Under the pieces are notes generated by a model. It did no database searches, was not told the origin of the DNA, and worked only from the letters and a program-made list of their open reading frames with translations. The position numbers were made by a program, and so were the translations under genes. From W-Chloroflexi-9 sp045863195 (GTDB lineage: Bacteria > Chloroflexota > Dehalococcoidia > UBA2979), in NCBI GenBank assembly GCA_045863195.1, contig BTUI01000002.1, forward strand, positions 1-64,000: a stretch of 64,000 nt of DNA, written 5' to 3'. This document shows, piece after piece, positions 1 to 7,795 of the stretch (the first letter of the stretch is position 1; the number at the start of each line of letters is the position of its first letter).

Positions 1-2
1 TT

Positions 3-35
3 AACCCGGAGGCCCCCGCCGACGTTCTCCGGGTT
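3..35. terminator. Inverted repeat at the window edge, possible terminator
   Basis: An 8-bp inverted repeat, AACCCGGA and TCCGGGTT, is separated by 17 nt. It lies at the very start of the window, just after a TAA (2-4) that could end an upstream gene. No T-run follows, so a terminator role is only a guess. Confidence 0.3.
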
Positions 36-286
36 GCGTCGAAGGTGGGTGCGCCAAGGGCGTGCCTCGCCTACGATGCCCGAATCTGTAGGAGTCGGTT
101 TTCCGGGACGAGCAGGCGACGGTTGGTGGCGTCTCGCTCGAGCGGCGGTATCAGCCGCCTGACATACCGGACCCGGGACCGAGCCGGGGAAGGGGCTGCC
201 GAGGACGTAGAACACACGGGTTTTCGAACGAAGATGCCGGCTCTCCTCATCCCTGGGGAGGCGGCGAATAGTCCTGGAGGACTAGT
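36..286 (+). promoter_or_regulatory. Long upstream/leader region of the surface-protein gene
   Basis: About 250 nt precede the first gene with no convincing coding sequence. The stretch contains a small hairpin (GGCGG-TATCAG-CCGCC, 144-159) and a possible -10 hexamer TACGAT at 72-77. If that hexamer is used, the mRNA would carry a roughly 200-nt structured 5' leader, as long-lived surface-layer mRNAs often do. The start is decided by GGAGG at 276-280, six bases before TTG 287. I matched no known riboswitch class. Confidence 0.3.
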
Positions 287-1954
287 TTGACTCTCATCAA
301 GAAGTTTGCGTGGAACGGCGCGTCCGTTGCCCTCGCAGCGGTGCTCGCAGTGGCCCTGCTGGTCGGGTCTCCGGCGAGCATCGCTTCTGCGGCGGTCGTG
401 GTCGCTCCGAACCCGACGGCGGCCGATGGCACGACCACCGCTAGCATCGTCGCGACCCACTGGAAGACGGGCTCGGCGGCGATCGTCGCCGGTGACACCG
501 TCACGGCTAGCACGACGGCGGGCACGTTCGCCAATGGTTCGAACACTCAGACCATCGTCGCTACTGGCGCGTCGGTCACGTTCCTCCTGAAGCACACCGC
601 CGGGGCGACCGCCACGGTCACCCTGTCGGGCACTGACGCCAGCGCCGGTTTTGACGTGATCGAAACCACGGCTGGTAACGGCACGATGACGGTGGTCTTC
701 TACGGCGCTCCGTCTAAGTCGCACGCCACCACTGACTTCAATGTCAACGGTGTGGCGAGCAACCTCGAAGACAACGCGACATCGGTCGCAGTGGTTTCGG
801 GCCAGGCGATCAACGCCACCATCGCTGACGCGGGTGGCCGTCTGGTTGCCGGCGCTCCGTACACGATGGAAATCACCGGCGACGGTGTCTTCTCGGCCTC
901 CGGCCAGAAGACGGTCGCTGGTGTGACCACGGCTGGTGGTGCCACGAACGCTACGAACCTGACCCTTTCGGGTACGGCCGCGGCGTCTGGGACCATCACC
1001 CTGACGGTGAACGCGGCGACGGGCCAGCTGGTCTTCGTCGGTAAGTTCCACCGCCTGGGCACGCTCGCCGGCTCGATCATCGCCCCGGTTGCCGGCTTCC
1101 CGGCCGTGAACCCGACCGTGATCGACCGCGCGGCTGGCGCTCAGGTCTTCGCCGTCCGCGTCCGCGATACGGCGAACAACTTCATCAACGGTCCGACGGT
1201 GACGGCTGCCGTCGCCACGGCCACGTTCGGCGCTATCGGCGGTGTGACCGACACGGGCGCTAACGGTATCTACAACGTCACCTACACCCCGGTGGCTACT
1301 CAATCTGGCGAGCAGACGATCACCTTCTCGATCGCTGCGAACACCACGACTGGCCAGACGGCCCAGTCGTTTGCGGTTACCTTCGTCCAGTCCGGAGTGG
1401 CCGCCACGGTGACCGTGACGGGTCCGGACGAGATCCTGGCGGGCGGCAACGGTGTCTTCACGGCCACGGTCCGTGACGCTGCCGGCTTCCCGGTGGTGAA
1501 CGGCGCCCCGACGGTGACCTTCGCGGTGACCGGTGCGGCTGGTGGGAACCTCGTGGTCCCGTCGACCGCTGTTGCCACGACGAACGGTGTCGCCACGGCG
1601 ACCTTCGTTTCGGGTGGTGTGACCGGCCCGTTCACGGTGACGGCTGTTCCGAGCGCCGGTACGGCGAGCTTTAAGCAGTTGACGGTCGTGACGGCCCTGA
1701 CCCCGGCTCCGGGTGCGGGTGAGGGTGCCGGTGGCTTCACCGGTTCGATCGCCCCGTCCGGCGTCTCGCTGGTCGTCTACGGTGGTGGCACGGTGGCCCA
1801 GCTCGCGGCTGACGCCGCGGCGGCTGGCGTGAAGACCATCTCCGTGACGGTCGACGGCGCGTTCAAGGTCTACGTGGTGGGTGCCCCGGCGTTCGTGAAC
1901 GCTGGCTTCCCGGCCACGCTGGCGGCGAACACGCCGGTCATCGTCGTCAAGTAA
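287..1954 (+). CDS. Secreted multi-domain Ig-like (Big_1-type) surface protein
   Basis: A 555-aa secreted protein of beta-sandwich repeats. It begins at TTG with a strong GGAGG six bases upstream. The signal peptide has a KK cluster, a long Ala/Val/Leu core and an AxA-type end near residue 36. Residues about 38-145 and 365-470 look like bacterial Ig-like (Big_1/invasin) modules and the middle like a filamin-type repeat. The last ~65 residues form another module with YVVGAPAFVN near the end, whose equivalent (SYIPGAPAFAQ) closes the protein two genes downstream. Codon use is unlike the neighbours: GGT, GCT and AAC/AAG are frequent where most genes here use GCG/GGC, suggesting very high expression. 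A major cell-surface or S-layer-like protein is my inference; no SLH domain or LPXTG motif is visible. Confidence 0.72.
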   Translation: MTLIKKFAWNGASVALAAVLAVALLVGSPASIASAAVVVAPNPTAADGTTTASIVATHWKTGSAAIVAGDTVTASTTAGTFANGSNTQTIVATGASVTFLLKHTAGATATVTLSGTDASAGFDVIETTAGNGTMTVVFYGAPSKSHATTDFNVNGVASNLEDNATSVAVVSGQAINATIADAGGRLVAGAPYTMEITGDGVFSASGQKTVAGVTTAGGATNATNLTLSGTAAASGTITLTVNAATGQLVFVGKFHRLGTLAGSIIAPVAGFPAVNPTVIDRAAGAQVFAVRVRDTANNFINGPTVTAAVATATFGAIGGVTDTGANGIYNVTYTPVATQSGEQTITFSIAANTTTGQTAQSFAVTFVQSGVAATVTVTGPDEILAGGNGVFTATVRDAAGFPVVNGAPTVTFAVTGAAGGNLVVPSTAVATTNGVATATFVSGGVTGPFTVTAVPSAGTASFKQLTVVTALTPAPGAGEGAGGFTGSIAPSGVSLVVYGGGTVAQLAADAAAAGVKTISVTVDGAFKVYVVGAPAFVNAGFPATLAANTPVIVVK

Positions 1955-2074
1955 TCCCGCGGGCTTCGGCCCACGGCTACTTGTCGGTTGTCTGATACGC
2001 AGCCCCGGGGTCGGGTTTCGGCCCGGCCCCGGGAACTGCGAACCTTTCTAGGGCGGGAATTCCTAGGAGTACGT
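1955..2074 (+). promoter_or_regulatory. Intergenic hairpins between two surface-protein genes
   Basis: The spacer holds a small UUCG-loop hairpin (GGGC-TTCG-GCCC) just after the stop and a 12-bp stem with one T-G pair and loop TTTCGG at 2004-2033. No T-run follows, so it could be a partial terminator, an RNA-stability element or an attenuator setting the ratio of the two surface proteins. The next gene has its own ribosome-binding site (AGGAG, 2065-2069). Confidence 0.4.
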
Positions 2075-2581
2075 ATGGCTTTCATGAAGAAGGCGATGGG
2101 CATCGGCACTGCGTTCGCGGTCGCCGCGGTCCTCTTCGCTTCGTTCGCCGCCTCGGCGAGCGCCCAGACCCCGCCGTTCACGGCGTACGGCACTGGCCTC
2201 ACCGCTGGTTCGGCGGTTACGGCCTGGATCGGCGACACCGCCTGTGGCGAGGCCACGGTCGACGCCGACGGCAACTGGCTGATCTACGTCCAGGCTGGCG
2301 GCGACTGCGCCCCGGTCGAGGGTGACACCATCTCCTTCCAGGTGGATGGCGCTGCCCAGAACGAGACGGCGACCTACTCCGCGGGCGGCGCCCCGGCTGA
2401 CGTCGCCACGGGCATCACGCTGACGGCTGCGGCCGGCGGCGGCGAGGCCCCGACCCCGGCCCCCACCGGCAACGGTGGCCTGGTCGGCACGACCGGCACC
2501 TCCATGGCGCTGGTCCTCGCCCTCGGTGCGTTCGCCGCGGCCATGGTCGCCGGCGCCCGCACCGCCACCCGCTCCCGCTAG
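2075..2581 (+). CDS. Secreted protein with C-terminal membrane anchor
   Basis: A 168-aa exported protein. ATG 2075 is chosen over an in-frame upstream start because AGGAG lies just ahead and a clean signal peptide follows (KK, hydrophobic core, ASAQ cleavage). The mature part has a small domain with paired Cys (CGEATVDADGNW ... GGDCAP) recognisable in the next gene too. A Pro/Thr/Gly-rich linker follows, then a C-terminal hydrophobic segment and an Arg-rich tail (TATRSR). That ending resembles a sortase-signal layout, but no LPXTG or LAXTG is present. Codon use favours GGT/GCT as in the preceding gene, implying high expression. Function unknown; probably a membrane-anchored surface protein. 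Confidence 0.68.
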   Translation: MAFMKKAMGIGTAFAVAAVLFASFAASASAQTPPFTAYGTGLTAGSAVTAWIGDTACGEATVDADGNWLIYVQAGGDCAPVEGDTISFQVDGAAQNETATYSAGGAPADVATGITLTAAAGGGEAPTPAPTGNGGLVGTTGTSMALVLALGAFAAAMVAGARTATRSR

Positions 2582-2606
2582 TTAGCGAGAGCGGCGAGGA
2601 GGAGAA

Positions 2607-3284
2607 ATGGCTCGGACGCGCGGTTTCGCCGTCCGGCTGACGATCCTCCTCGGCGTGGTACTGGGTACCTTCGCGGCCGGTCCCTCCGCTTCGGCGGAGG
2701 GGCCGGTCGCTCTGTATTTTGGGTTCATTCTTCCCGCGGCAGACGAGCCGCTTCCGCTCCGCGTCCGTGTGACGTCACAAACGGGGACGGTGTGCGGGAC
2801 GGCGACGGTCGATGCCTCTTCGGGGAACCGTGGGTTCTACGTTGTTGGCGTGTTCTCGCACGCCGAGCGGGCGGGTTGCCCGGCAGAGGGCGAGCCGCTG
2901 CTCTTCCGGTTCCTCTACGATCTCATCGATGACGGTGTCCAGGCGACGCCGCTCGGCGCGCCTCGGTCGGTGAACCCGACTCTCGTTGTCGGCGGACAGA
3001 TCCGGGTCGACCTCATCGCCGACCCGGACAGCCCGGTCATTGACCTCGGGGGCTGGTCGGGAGTGCGGCCGCCCTCCGGCGGGGTGGCGCTGCTGACGTG
3101 GGCCGGGCCGGAGAACACGCCGGTCGACCAGGCGGTGCAGACGCTCGGCATCGAGGTCGTCGGGGTGTGGCACCTGCCGCCGGGCACGCAGCGCTTCGTC
3201 TCCTACATCCCGGGCGCGCCGGCCTTCGCGCAGACGTACCACACGGTGCACACCGGCGAGATTGTGTTTGTGCGAGCGCGCTGA
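2607..3284 (+). CDS. Secreted protein sharing modules with its two neighbours
   Basis: A 225-aa secreted protein with a strong AGGAGGAG ahead of ATG 2607 and a signal peptide ending near ASAEG. Two parts recall the adjacent genes. Residues ~50-100 have CGTATVDASSGN followed by a second Cys (AGCPAEGEP), matching the Cys-paired domain of the 2075 gene. The last ~65 residues (TWAGPENTPV ... SYIPGAPAFAQ ... IVFVRAR) match the C-terminal module of the 287 gene. Unlike them, its codon use is ordinary for the window. It is probably part of the same cell-surface set; I do not recognise a function. Confidence 0.62.
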   Translation: MARTRGFAVRLTILLGVVLGTFAAGPSASAEGPVALYFGFILPAADEPLPLRVRVTSQTGTVCGTATVDASSGNRGFYVVGVFSHAERAGCPAEGEPLLFRFLYDLIDDGVQATPLGAPRSVNPTLVVGGQIRVDLIADPDSPVIDLGGWSGVRPPSGGVALLTWAGPENTPVDQAVQTLGIEVVGVWHLPPGTQRFVSYIPGAPAFAQTYHTVHTGEIVFVRAR

Positions 3285-3423
3285 GCCTTGCCCGATGCGT
3301 GCTACGCACGTGGGCGCGCGCGGGATGTTCGTCCGGGCGCGCTGAGCCTCGTTCCCCTCCACGCATCGAGGCGCCTCGGGCCGTCCGGGGCGGCAGCGTC
3401 GCGCCCTCACGGGATGCGCCGCC

Positions 3424-3429
3424 TATGAT
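3424..3429 (+). promoter_or_regulatory. -10 hexamer TATGAT ahead of the polysaccharide locus
   Basis: TATGAT lies 21-30 nt before the two possible GTG starts (3451, 3460) of the first polysaccharide-locus gene. No good -35 is visible. It could be the promoter for the run of co-directional genes that follows. Confidence 0.4.
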
Positions 3430-3450
3430 GGGCGCGCAGGGGCGTGGAAG

Positions 3451-4368
3451 GTGGCGCGCGTGGAGTTCCTCGAGGGTGGCGACGGCACGCTGGCGGGCCG
3501 CGCGTACTGGAACCATCGCCACGCGCTGGCGGAGCGCGCGCCCCGGCTGCGGGCGCTGGCGCGCACCATCGACAGCGAGACGAGCCTGAACCTGCCGCAG
3601 TGGGGACAACTCACGGCGCTGATGCTGGAGTACCAGCCGGACCTGGTGATCGAACTGGGCCGCGCGAAGGGGAACTCCACCTCCGCGTTCGCGGACGTGG
3701 CGGTCACCTCGGGCGCGCGCATCCTGAGCATCTGTCGCACGAAGATGTGGGCGGAGTCCGTGAAGCGGCTGGAGCCGCTGACGGACGCGGCGTGGCATTC
3801 GCACCTCGACATCCGTCGCGGCAACATCACCGGCTTCCCGTTCGCGCGCGAGGTGGGCGACGCGAAGCGCGTGCTGGTGTTCTGGGACGCGCACGGGATG
3901 CAGGTGGCGGGCGCGGTCCTCGGCAGCCTGTTGCCGGCGATCGCGGACCGCGAGCACGTGGTGATGATGCACGACATCTCCGACACCCGGTACGACGGCC
4001 CGGGCCGCGTGCCGTACAACGGCCGGCCGCTGTGGGACGGGACGATCTCCAGTCCTGACAAGTTCCGCATCGGCTACCTGGAGAGCAGCGTCTCGCAGAC
4101 CATCGGCATCCTGGACTTCTGCACGCGCAACCGGATGCCGCTGCACTCCGCCGACCACAGCATCCACGAGGCGATCGAGGCCCCCGGCCGCGCGGAAGAG
4201 ATGCGGGCGTTGATCGGCGACCTCTACAGCCCTCGGGCGCACTGGTCCTGGTTCACCGCCGCGGAGGCGCAGGCATCGCCGGTCTCGTACCCCTCGCCGC
4301 ACTTCGCGCGCCCGAGCCCGAAGGCGCGGCTGAAGCGCGTGGCGCGCGCCGTGCTGGGATGGGACTGA
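3451..4368 (+). CDS. CmcI/methyltransferase-like protein of the polysaccharide locus
   Basis: A 305-aa soluble protein resembling class I SAM-dependent methyltransferases of the cephalosporin-hydroxylase (CmcI-like) type. A glycine-containing motif after a beta strand (LVIELGRAKGNST, residues ~65-77) fits the SAM-binding loop, and a later strand ends VVMMHDISD. It may methylate a sugar or other precursor of the surface glycan. The start is GTG 3451, but GTG 3460 has better spacing from GGAAGG. It stands first in a tightly packed gene run with the SxtJ-like and carbamoyltransferase genes, so it is probably a tailoring enzyme of the same pathway. The exact substrate cannot be told. Confidence 0.55.
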   Translation: MARVEFLEGGDGTLAGRAYWNHRHALAERAPRLRALARTIDSETSLNLPQWGQLTALMLEYQPDLVIELGRAKGNSTSAFADVAVTSGARILSICRTKMWAESVKRLEPLTDAAWHSHLDIRRGNITGFPFAREVGDAKRVLVFWDAHGMQVAGAVLGSLLPAIADREHVVMMHDISDTRYDGPGRVPYNGRPLWDGTISSPDKFRIGYLESSVSQTIGILDFCTRNRMPLHSADHSIHEAIEAPGRAEEMRALIGDLYSPRAHWSWFTAAEAQASPVSYPSPHFARPSPKARLKRVARAVLGWD

Positions 4369-4370
4369 GC

Positions 4371-4604
4371 ATGGGCGCCGTGTTCCGTCCGGTGAAGCGC
4401 GGCTGGCTGGCCTTCGTGCGGTGGTTCGGCACCGTGCAGATGGTGATCCTGCTGACGTTCACGTACTTCGTGATGGTGACGCCGGTGTACCCGTTCCTCC
4501 GGTTCGTGAGCGACCCGCTGCGCCTTCGTGCACCCCGCGCGTCCAACTGGCAGCCGCGCGCGGCGACGCCGCCGGTGGCCGAGTACCTGAAGCGGCAGTT
4601 CTAG
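4371..4604 (+). CDS. SxtJ-like small membrane protein
   Basis: A 77-aa protein with one or two hydrophobic segments (residues ~18-45). It ends in the pattern typical of SxtJ family proteins: a membrane hairpin with TPVYPFLRF, then DPLRLR, SNWQPR and a C-terminal EYLKRQF. It is short for the family. SxtJ homologues accompany carbamoyltransferases in secondary-metabolite and glycan clusters; their biochemical role is not established. ATG 4371 follows the previous stop by 2 nt, and the carbamoyltransferase begins 1 nt after this gene's stop, so the three are probably translationally coupled. Confidence 0.68.
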   Translation: MGAVFRPVKRGWLAFVRWFGTVQMVILLTFTYFVMVTPVYPFLRFVSDPLRLRAPRASNWQPRAATPPVAEYLKRQF

Positions 4605-4605
4605 C

Positions 4606-6387
4606 GTGCCGTCCTACGTCCTGGGGATCTCCTGCTACTTCCACGACGCGGCCGCGGCGCTGCTGCGGGATGGCGAGGTGGTGGCGGCGGCGGAGGAGGA
4701 GCGCTTCACGCGCGTGAAGCATGACTTCTCCTTCCCGGAGCGCGCGATCGAGTTCTGCCTCCAGCACGCGGGGATTGAGGCGGGCGACCTCGAAGCGGTG
4801 GTGTTCTTCGAGAAGCCGTTCGTGAAGTTCGACCGGCTGCTGCGCACCTCGGTGGAGGCGTGGCCGCGCTCGTACTGGCTGTTCGCGCAGAGCATGCGGA
4901 CGTGGCTGTTCGACAAGCTCTGGATCCGCTCGCGCATCCAGGAGCACCTCGGCCTGCCGGCCTCGAAGATCCTGTTCTCCGACCACCACCTGTCGCATGG
5001 GGCGAGCGCGTTCTACTGCTCGCCGTTCGAGGAGGCGGCGGTCCTCACGATCGACGGCGTGGGCGAGTGGAACACGGCGACGATGGGCGTCGGGCGCGGC
5101 GCTTCGCTCACGGTGACGGACGAGATGCGCTTCCCGCACTCGCTCGGCCTGCTCTACAGCGCGTTCACCGCGTACCTCGGGTTCGAGGTGAACGAGGGCG
5201 AGTACAAGGTCATGGGCATGGCCCCCTACGGGGAGCCGAAGTACGTCGACCGCGTGCTGCGCACGATGAAGGTGTACGACGACGGCAGCCTCTGGCTGGA
5301 CCCGGCGTATTACTCCTTCCACTACGCGACGCGCTGGCCGATCACGCGGAAGTTCGTGCGGCTCTTCGGGGAGCCTCGGCCGCCGGAGATGCCGTTCTTC
5401 ACGCACGGCACCGGGTTCCCGTCGTACTACGGCGAACGCCCGGCGGACGGCGACCGTGCGTGGGAGCGCAACCAGTACTACGCGGACGTGGCGGCGAGCA
5501 TCCAGTTCGTCGCGGAGAACGCGATGGTGGCGATGGCGCGCGAGGCGCACCGCCGCACCGGGCTGACGGATCTGGCGATGGCGGGCGGCGTCGCCCTCAA
5601 CTCCGTCGGCAACAACCGCATCCTGCGGGAGACGCCGATCGAGCGGCTGTACGTCCACCCGGCGGCCGGCGACTCCGGCGGGGCGCTGGGCGGCGCGCTC
5701 TGGGCGTGGCACGCGGGGATGGGCCACGCGGAGCGCCACGTGATGGACCACGCCTACTGGGGCGCGGACTACGGCGACGACGCCATCGAGGAGACGCTGC
5801 GCGCGACGGAGGGCATCCGGTACCGCCAGGAGACGGATGAGGCGTCGATTGCGCGGGTGGTGGACGCGCTGGTCGCCGGCAAGGTGGTGGGGTGGTCGCA
5901 GGGCCGGTTCGAGTGGGGACCGCGCGCCCTCGGCAACCGGAGCATCCTCGCGAACCCCACGCTCGCCGAGATGAAGGACGTGGTGAACGAGAAGATCAAG
6001 TTCCGCGAGCCGTTCCGTCCGTTCGCGCCGTCCGTCCCGGTCGAGGACGCCGCCCGCTACTTCGACCTGCCGGACCCCGCAGCGTCCTATCCGGGGCGCT
6101 TCATGCTGCAGGTGGTGCCGGTGCGGGACGAGATGGCGGACCGCGTGCCGGCCGTGAACCACCTCGGCACGGCGCGCGTGCAGACGATCCACGAGGCGAC
6201 CAACCCCCGGTACTACCGCCTGGCGAAGGCGTTCGGCGAGGCGACGGGTACGCCGGTGCTGCTGAACACGTCCTACAACGTGCGGGGCGAGCCGATCGTG
6301 AACACGCCCGCGGAGTCGATCGCGACGTTCCTCAAGAGTGGCATTGATATACTCGCGCTCGGGCGGTGGGTGGTGGAGAAGGCGTAG
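4606..6387 (+). CDS. Carbamoyltransferase (NodU/CmcH family)
   Basis: A 593-aa O-carbamoyltransferase that transfers a carbamoyl group from carbamoyl phosphate to a hydroxyl, here probably of a glycan precursor. The N-terminal Kae1-like half starts GISCYFHDAAAALL and contains EEERFTRVKHD; the middle has the metal-binding HHLSHGASAFY (~residues 127-137). The C-terminal YrdC-like half has WSQGRFEWGPRALGNRS and the conserved ending LNTSYNVRGEPIVNTP. Length and domain order are normal. It starts at GTG 4606, one base after the SxtJ-like gene, and is followed by a DUF5989 gene and an SGNH hydrolase. Confidence 0.9.
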   Translation: MPSYVLGISCYFHDAAAALLRDGEVVAAAEEERFTRVKHDFSFPERAIEFCLQHAGIEAGDLEAVVFFEKPFVKFDRLLRTSVEAWPRSYWLFAQSMRTWLFDKLWIRSRIQEHLGLPASKILFSDHHLSHGASAFYCSPFEEAAVLTIDGVGEWNTATMGVGRGASLTVTDEMRFPHSLGLLYSAFTAYLGFEVNEGEYKVMGMAPYGEPKYVDRVLRTMKVYDDGSLWLDPAYYSFHYATRWPITRKFVRLFGEPRPPEMPFFTHGTGFPSYYGERPADGDRAWERNQYYADVAASIQFVAENAMVAMAREAHRRTGLTDLAMAGGVALNSVGNNRILRETPIERLYVHPAAGDSGGALGGALWAWHAGMGHAERHVMDHAYWGADYGDDAIEETLRATEGIRYRQETDEASIARVVDALVAGKVVGWSQGRFEWGPRALGNRSILANPTLAEMKDVVNEKIKFREPFRPFAPSVPVEDAARYFDLPDPAASYPGRFMLQVVPVRDEMADRVPAVNHLGTARVQTIHEATNPRYYRLAKAFGEATGTPVLLNTSYNVRGEPIVNTPAESIATFLKSGIDILALGRWVVEKA

Positions 6388-6395
6388 GTTCGACC

Positions 6396-6575
6396 GTGCC
6401 CCTGTTGCGTGAAACCGGCGCCAAGTTCGGCATCGCCCGCGAACTCCTCGGATTCCTCTGGAGCATCCGGCTCTGGTGGGCGATCCCGATGGTCGCCCTG
6501 CTGATGTTCTTCGGCATCTTGATCGTGGTCGGGACCACGTCCGGCGTGGGCCCCTTCATCTACGCGCTCTTCTAG
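6396..6575 (+). CDS. DUF5989 family small membrane protein
   Basis: A 59-aa protein with one transmembrane helix (WAIPMVALLMFFGILIVVG) preceded by the amphipathic ELLGFLWSIRLWW and ending in the family hallmark PFIYALF. DUF5989 proteins almost always sit directly after carbamoyltransferases, as here; their function is unknown. An upstream in-frame GTG at 6366 would overlap the carbamoyltransferase end, but GTG 6396 gives the usual family length. Confidence 0.75.
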   Translation: MPLLRETGAKFGIARELLGFLWSIRLWWAIPMVALLMFFGILIVVGTTSGVGPFIYALF

Positions 6576-6587
6576 CGCGCCCAAGCC

Positions 6588-7790
6588 ATGAGCGACGAGC
6601 CGAGCCCCCCACCCACTCCCGCCCGAGGCCGGCCGCGCGGCCGCGTGATCGCACTCGGGCTGGTCGTGCTGGTGCTGGGGTTCGGGGTGCTCGCGGAAGT
6701 CGGGGCGCGCATCGCGTGGCGGTTCGAGGGTGCGATCCGTGGCAGCCTGGGGGCGACCGCGCTGGATGAGTGGGAGGAGATGTCTCCGGACGGTCGGGAC
6801 ACCTGGTACCTCAAGCGCGACCTCACGCTGACGCTCGGCGACCTCATCGATTCGAAGATCCTCGGGGGCCGCACGCTCGCGGTGTCCGAACTCGAGGAGC
6901 GCCTGGCGAACGAGCCGCGGGAGACGGTGTACCTGCGCGTGAATCGCGATGGCTTCCGCGGCCCGGAGATCGACCCCGCGCACTCGAAGCCGCGCATCAT
7001 CATGACCGGCGACTCGGTCACGTTCGGGATCCTCGCGCCTGAATCGAGCCCGTACCCGCGCGTGGTGGAGGACGAACTGGCGGCGGCGGGGATCGCGGTG
7101 GAAGTCGTGAACGCCGGGATCGAGGGATACGGCGCTGATCAGGTGTTGATGCGGGCCGACGAGTTCCTCGCGCTGCAGCCCGAGATCGTGACCGTCCTCA
7201 TTGGGTGGAACGGGATCGTCACGGCGCCACGACCGGAGCCGGCGTGGGTCAGGTGGATGGACGACCACCTGGCATCCGTCCGGGCCGTCCGCCGCCTCCC
7301 GAGGCTGCTCGCCTCGCGCGCCGGGACATCGAGCGATTGGATGACGAGCGCGCGCGCCGCCACGCTCGACGACCCCGACCTCGAGATCCTGAAGGACTAC
7401 CGCCCGCGTCCCACGGCGGCGGTGCGCGAGTTCGTCGGACGGATGCAGCGGGAGGGCGTGGAGGTCGTGCTGTTCACGCTTCCGGGCCTGTACGTCATGG
7501 ACCAGCCGCCGACGGAGCGCGCCATGTCGTTCGGGTTCGTCACGCCGTGGAGCAACAACCCCTACGTGCTGGCGCGGATCACGGAGATCTACAACGAGGA
7601 ACTGCGGGAGGTCGCCCGGGAGACCGGTGCGCATCTCATCGACCTCGATGCGTGGAGCCGCGATGCGCTGGTGCCGCGCGACGCGTACTTCTTCGATTCC
7701 GTCCACCTCACCGACCCGGGGCTGCGCCTGATGGGTCAGGAGATCGCGCGACAGATGGCCCCGATCGTCGCGACGCTCGACAGGCGCTGA
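6588..7790 (+). CDS. Membrane-anchored SGNH/GDSL hydrolase
   Basis: A 400-aa protein with a Pro/Arg-rich cytoplasmic start, one N-terminal membrane helix (residues ~22-42) and an extracytoplasmic SGNH hydrolase domain. The nucleophile block is TGDSVTFG (Ser143), the Asn block is LIGWNG, and the C-terminal Asp-His pair is DSVHLTDPG (Asp370, His373). Such enzymes add or remove acyl groups on polysaccharides. It follows the carbamoyltransferase/DUF5989 pair by 12 nt, so it is likely an acyl-tailoring enzyme for the same glycan. Confidence 0.8.
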   Translation: MSDEPSPPPTPARGRPRGRVIALGLVVLVLGFGVLAEVGARIAWRFEGAIRGSLGATALDEWEEMSPDGRDTWYLKRDLTLTLGDLIDSKILGGRTLAVSELEERLANEPRETVYLRVNRDGFRGPEIDPAHSKPRIIMTGDSVTFGILAPESSPYPRVVEDELAAAGIAVEVVNAGIEGYGADQVLMRADEFLALQPEIVTVLIGWNGIVTAPRPEPAWVRWMDDHLASVRAVRRLPRLLASRAGTSSDWMTSARAATLDDPDLEILKDYRPRPTAAVREFVGRMQREGVEVVLFTLPGLYVMDQPPTERAMSFGFVTPWSNNPYVLARITEIYNEELREVARETGAHLIDLDAWSRDALVPRDAYFFDSVHLTDPGLRLMGQEIARQMAPIVATLDRR

Positions 7791-7795
7791 GCCGG

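Noticed and set aside
80..286. c-di-GMP or other riboswitch in the long leader
   Set aside because: I could not find the conserved core of any class I know; only simple hairpins are present.
45..290. Possible 81-aa gene upstream of the first surface protein
   Set aside because: Arg/Ser-rich composition, no ribosome-binding site, and it overlaps the ribosome-binding site and start of the real gene.
71..1303. Long open frame on the minus strand opposite the first surface-protein gene (and similar long antisense frames, e.g. 4459-6192, 9728-12355, 27030-30359)
   Set aside because: They are Arg/His-rich, lack recognisable motifs and lie exactly opposite clear genes; high GC removes stop codons from the shadow frames.
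2440..2581. LPXTG sorting signal in the 2075 gene
   Set aside because: The linker, helix and basic tail are there, but no LPXTG, LAXTG or NPXTG motif precedes the helix.
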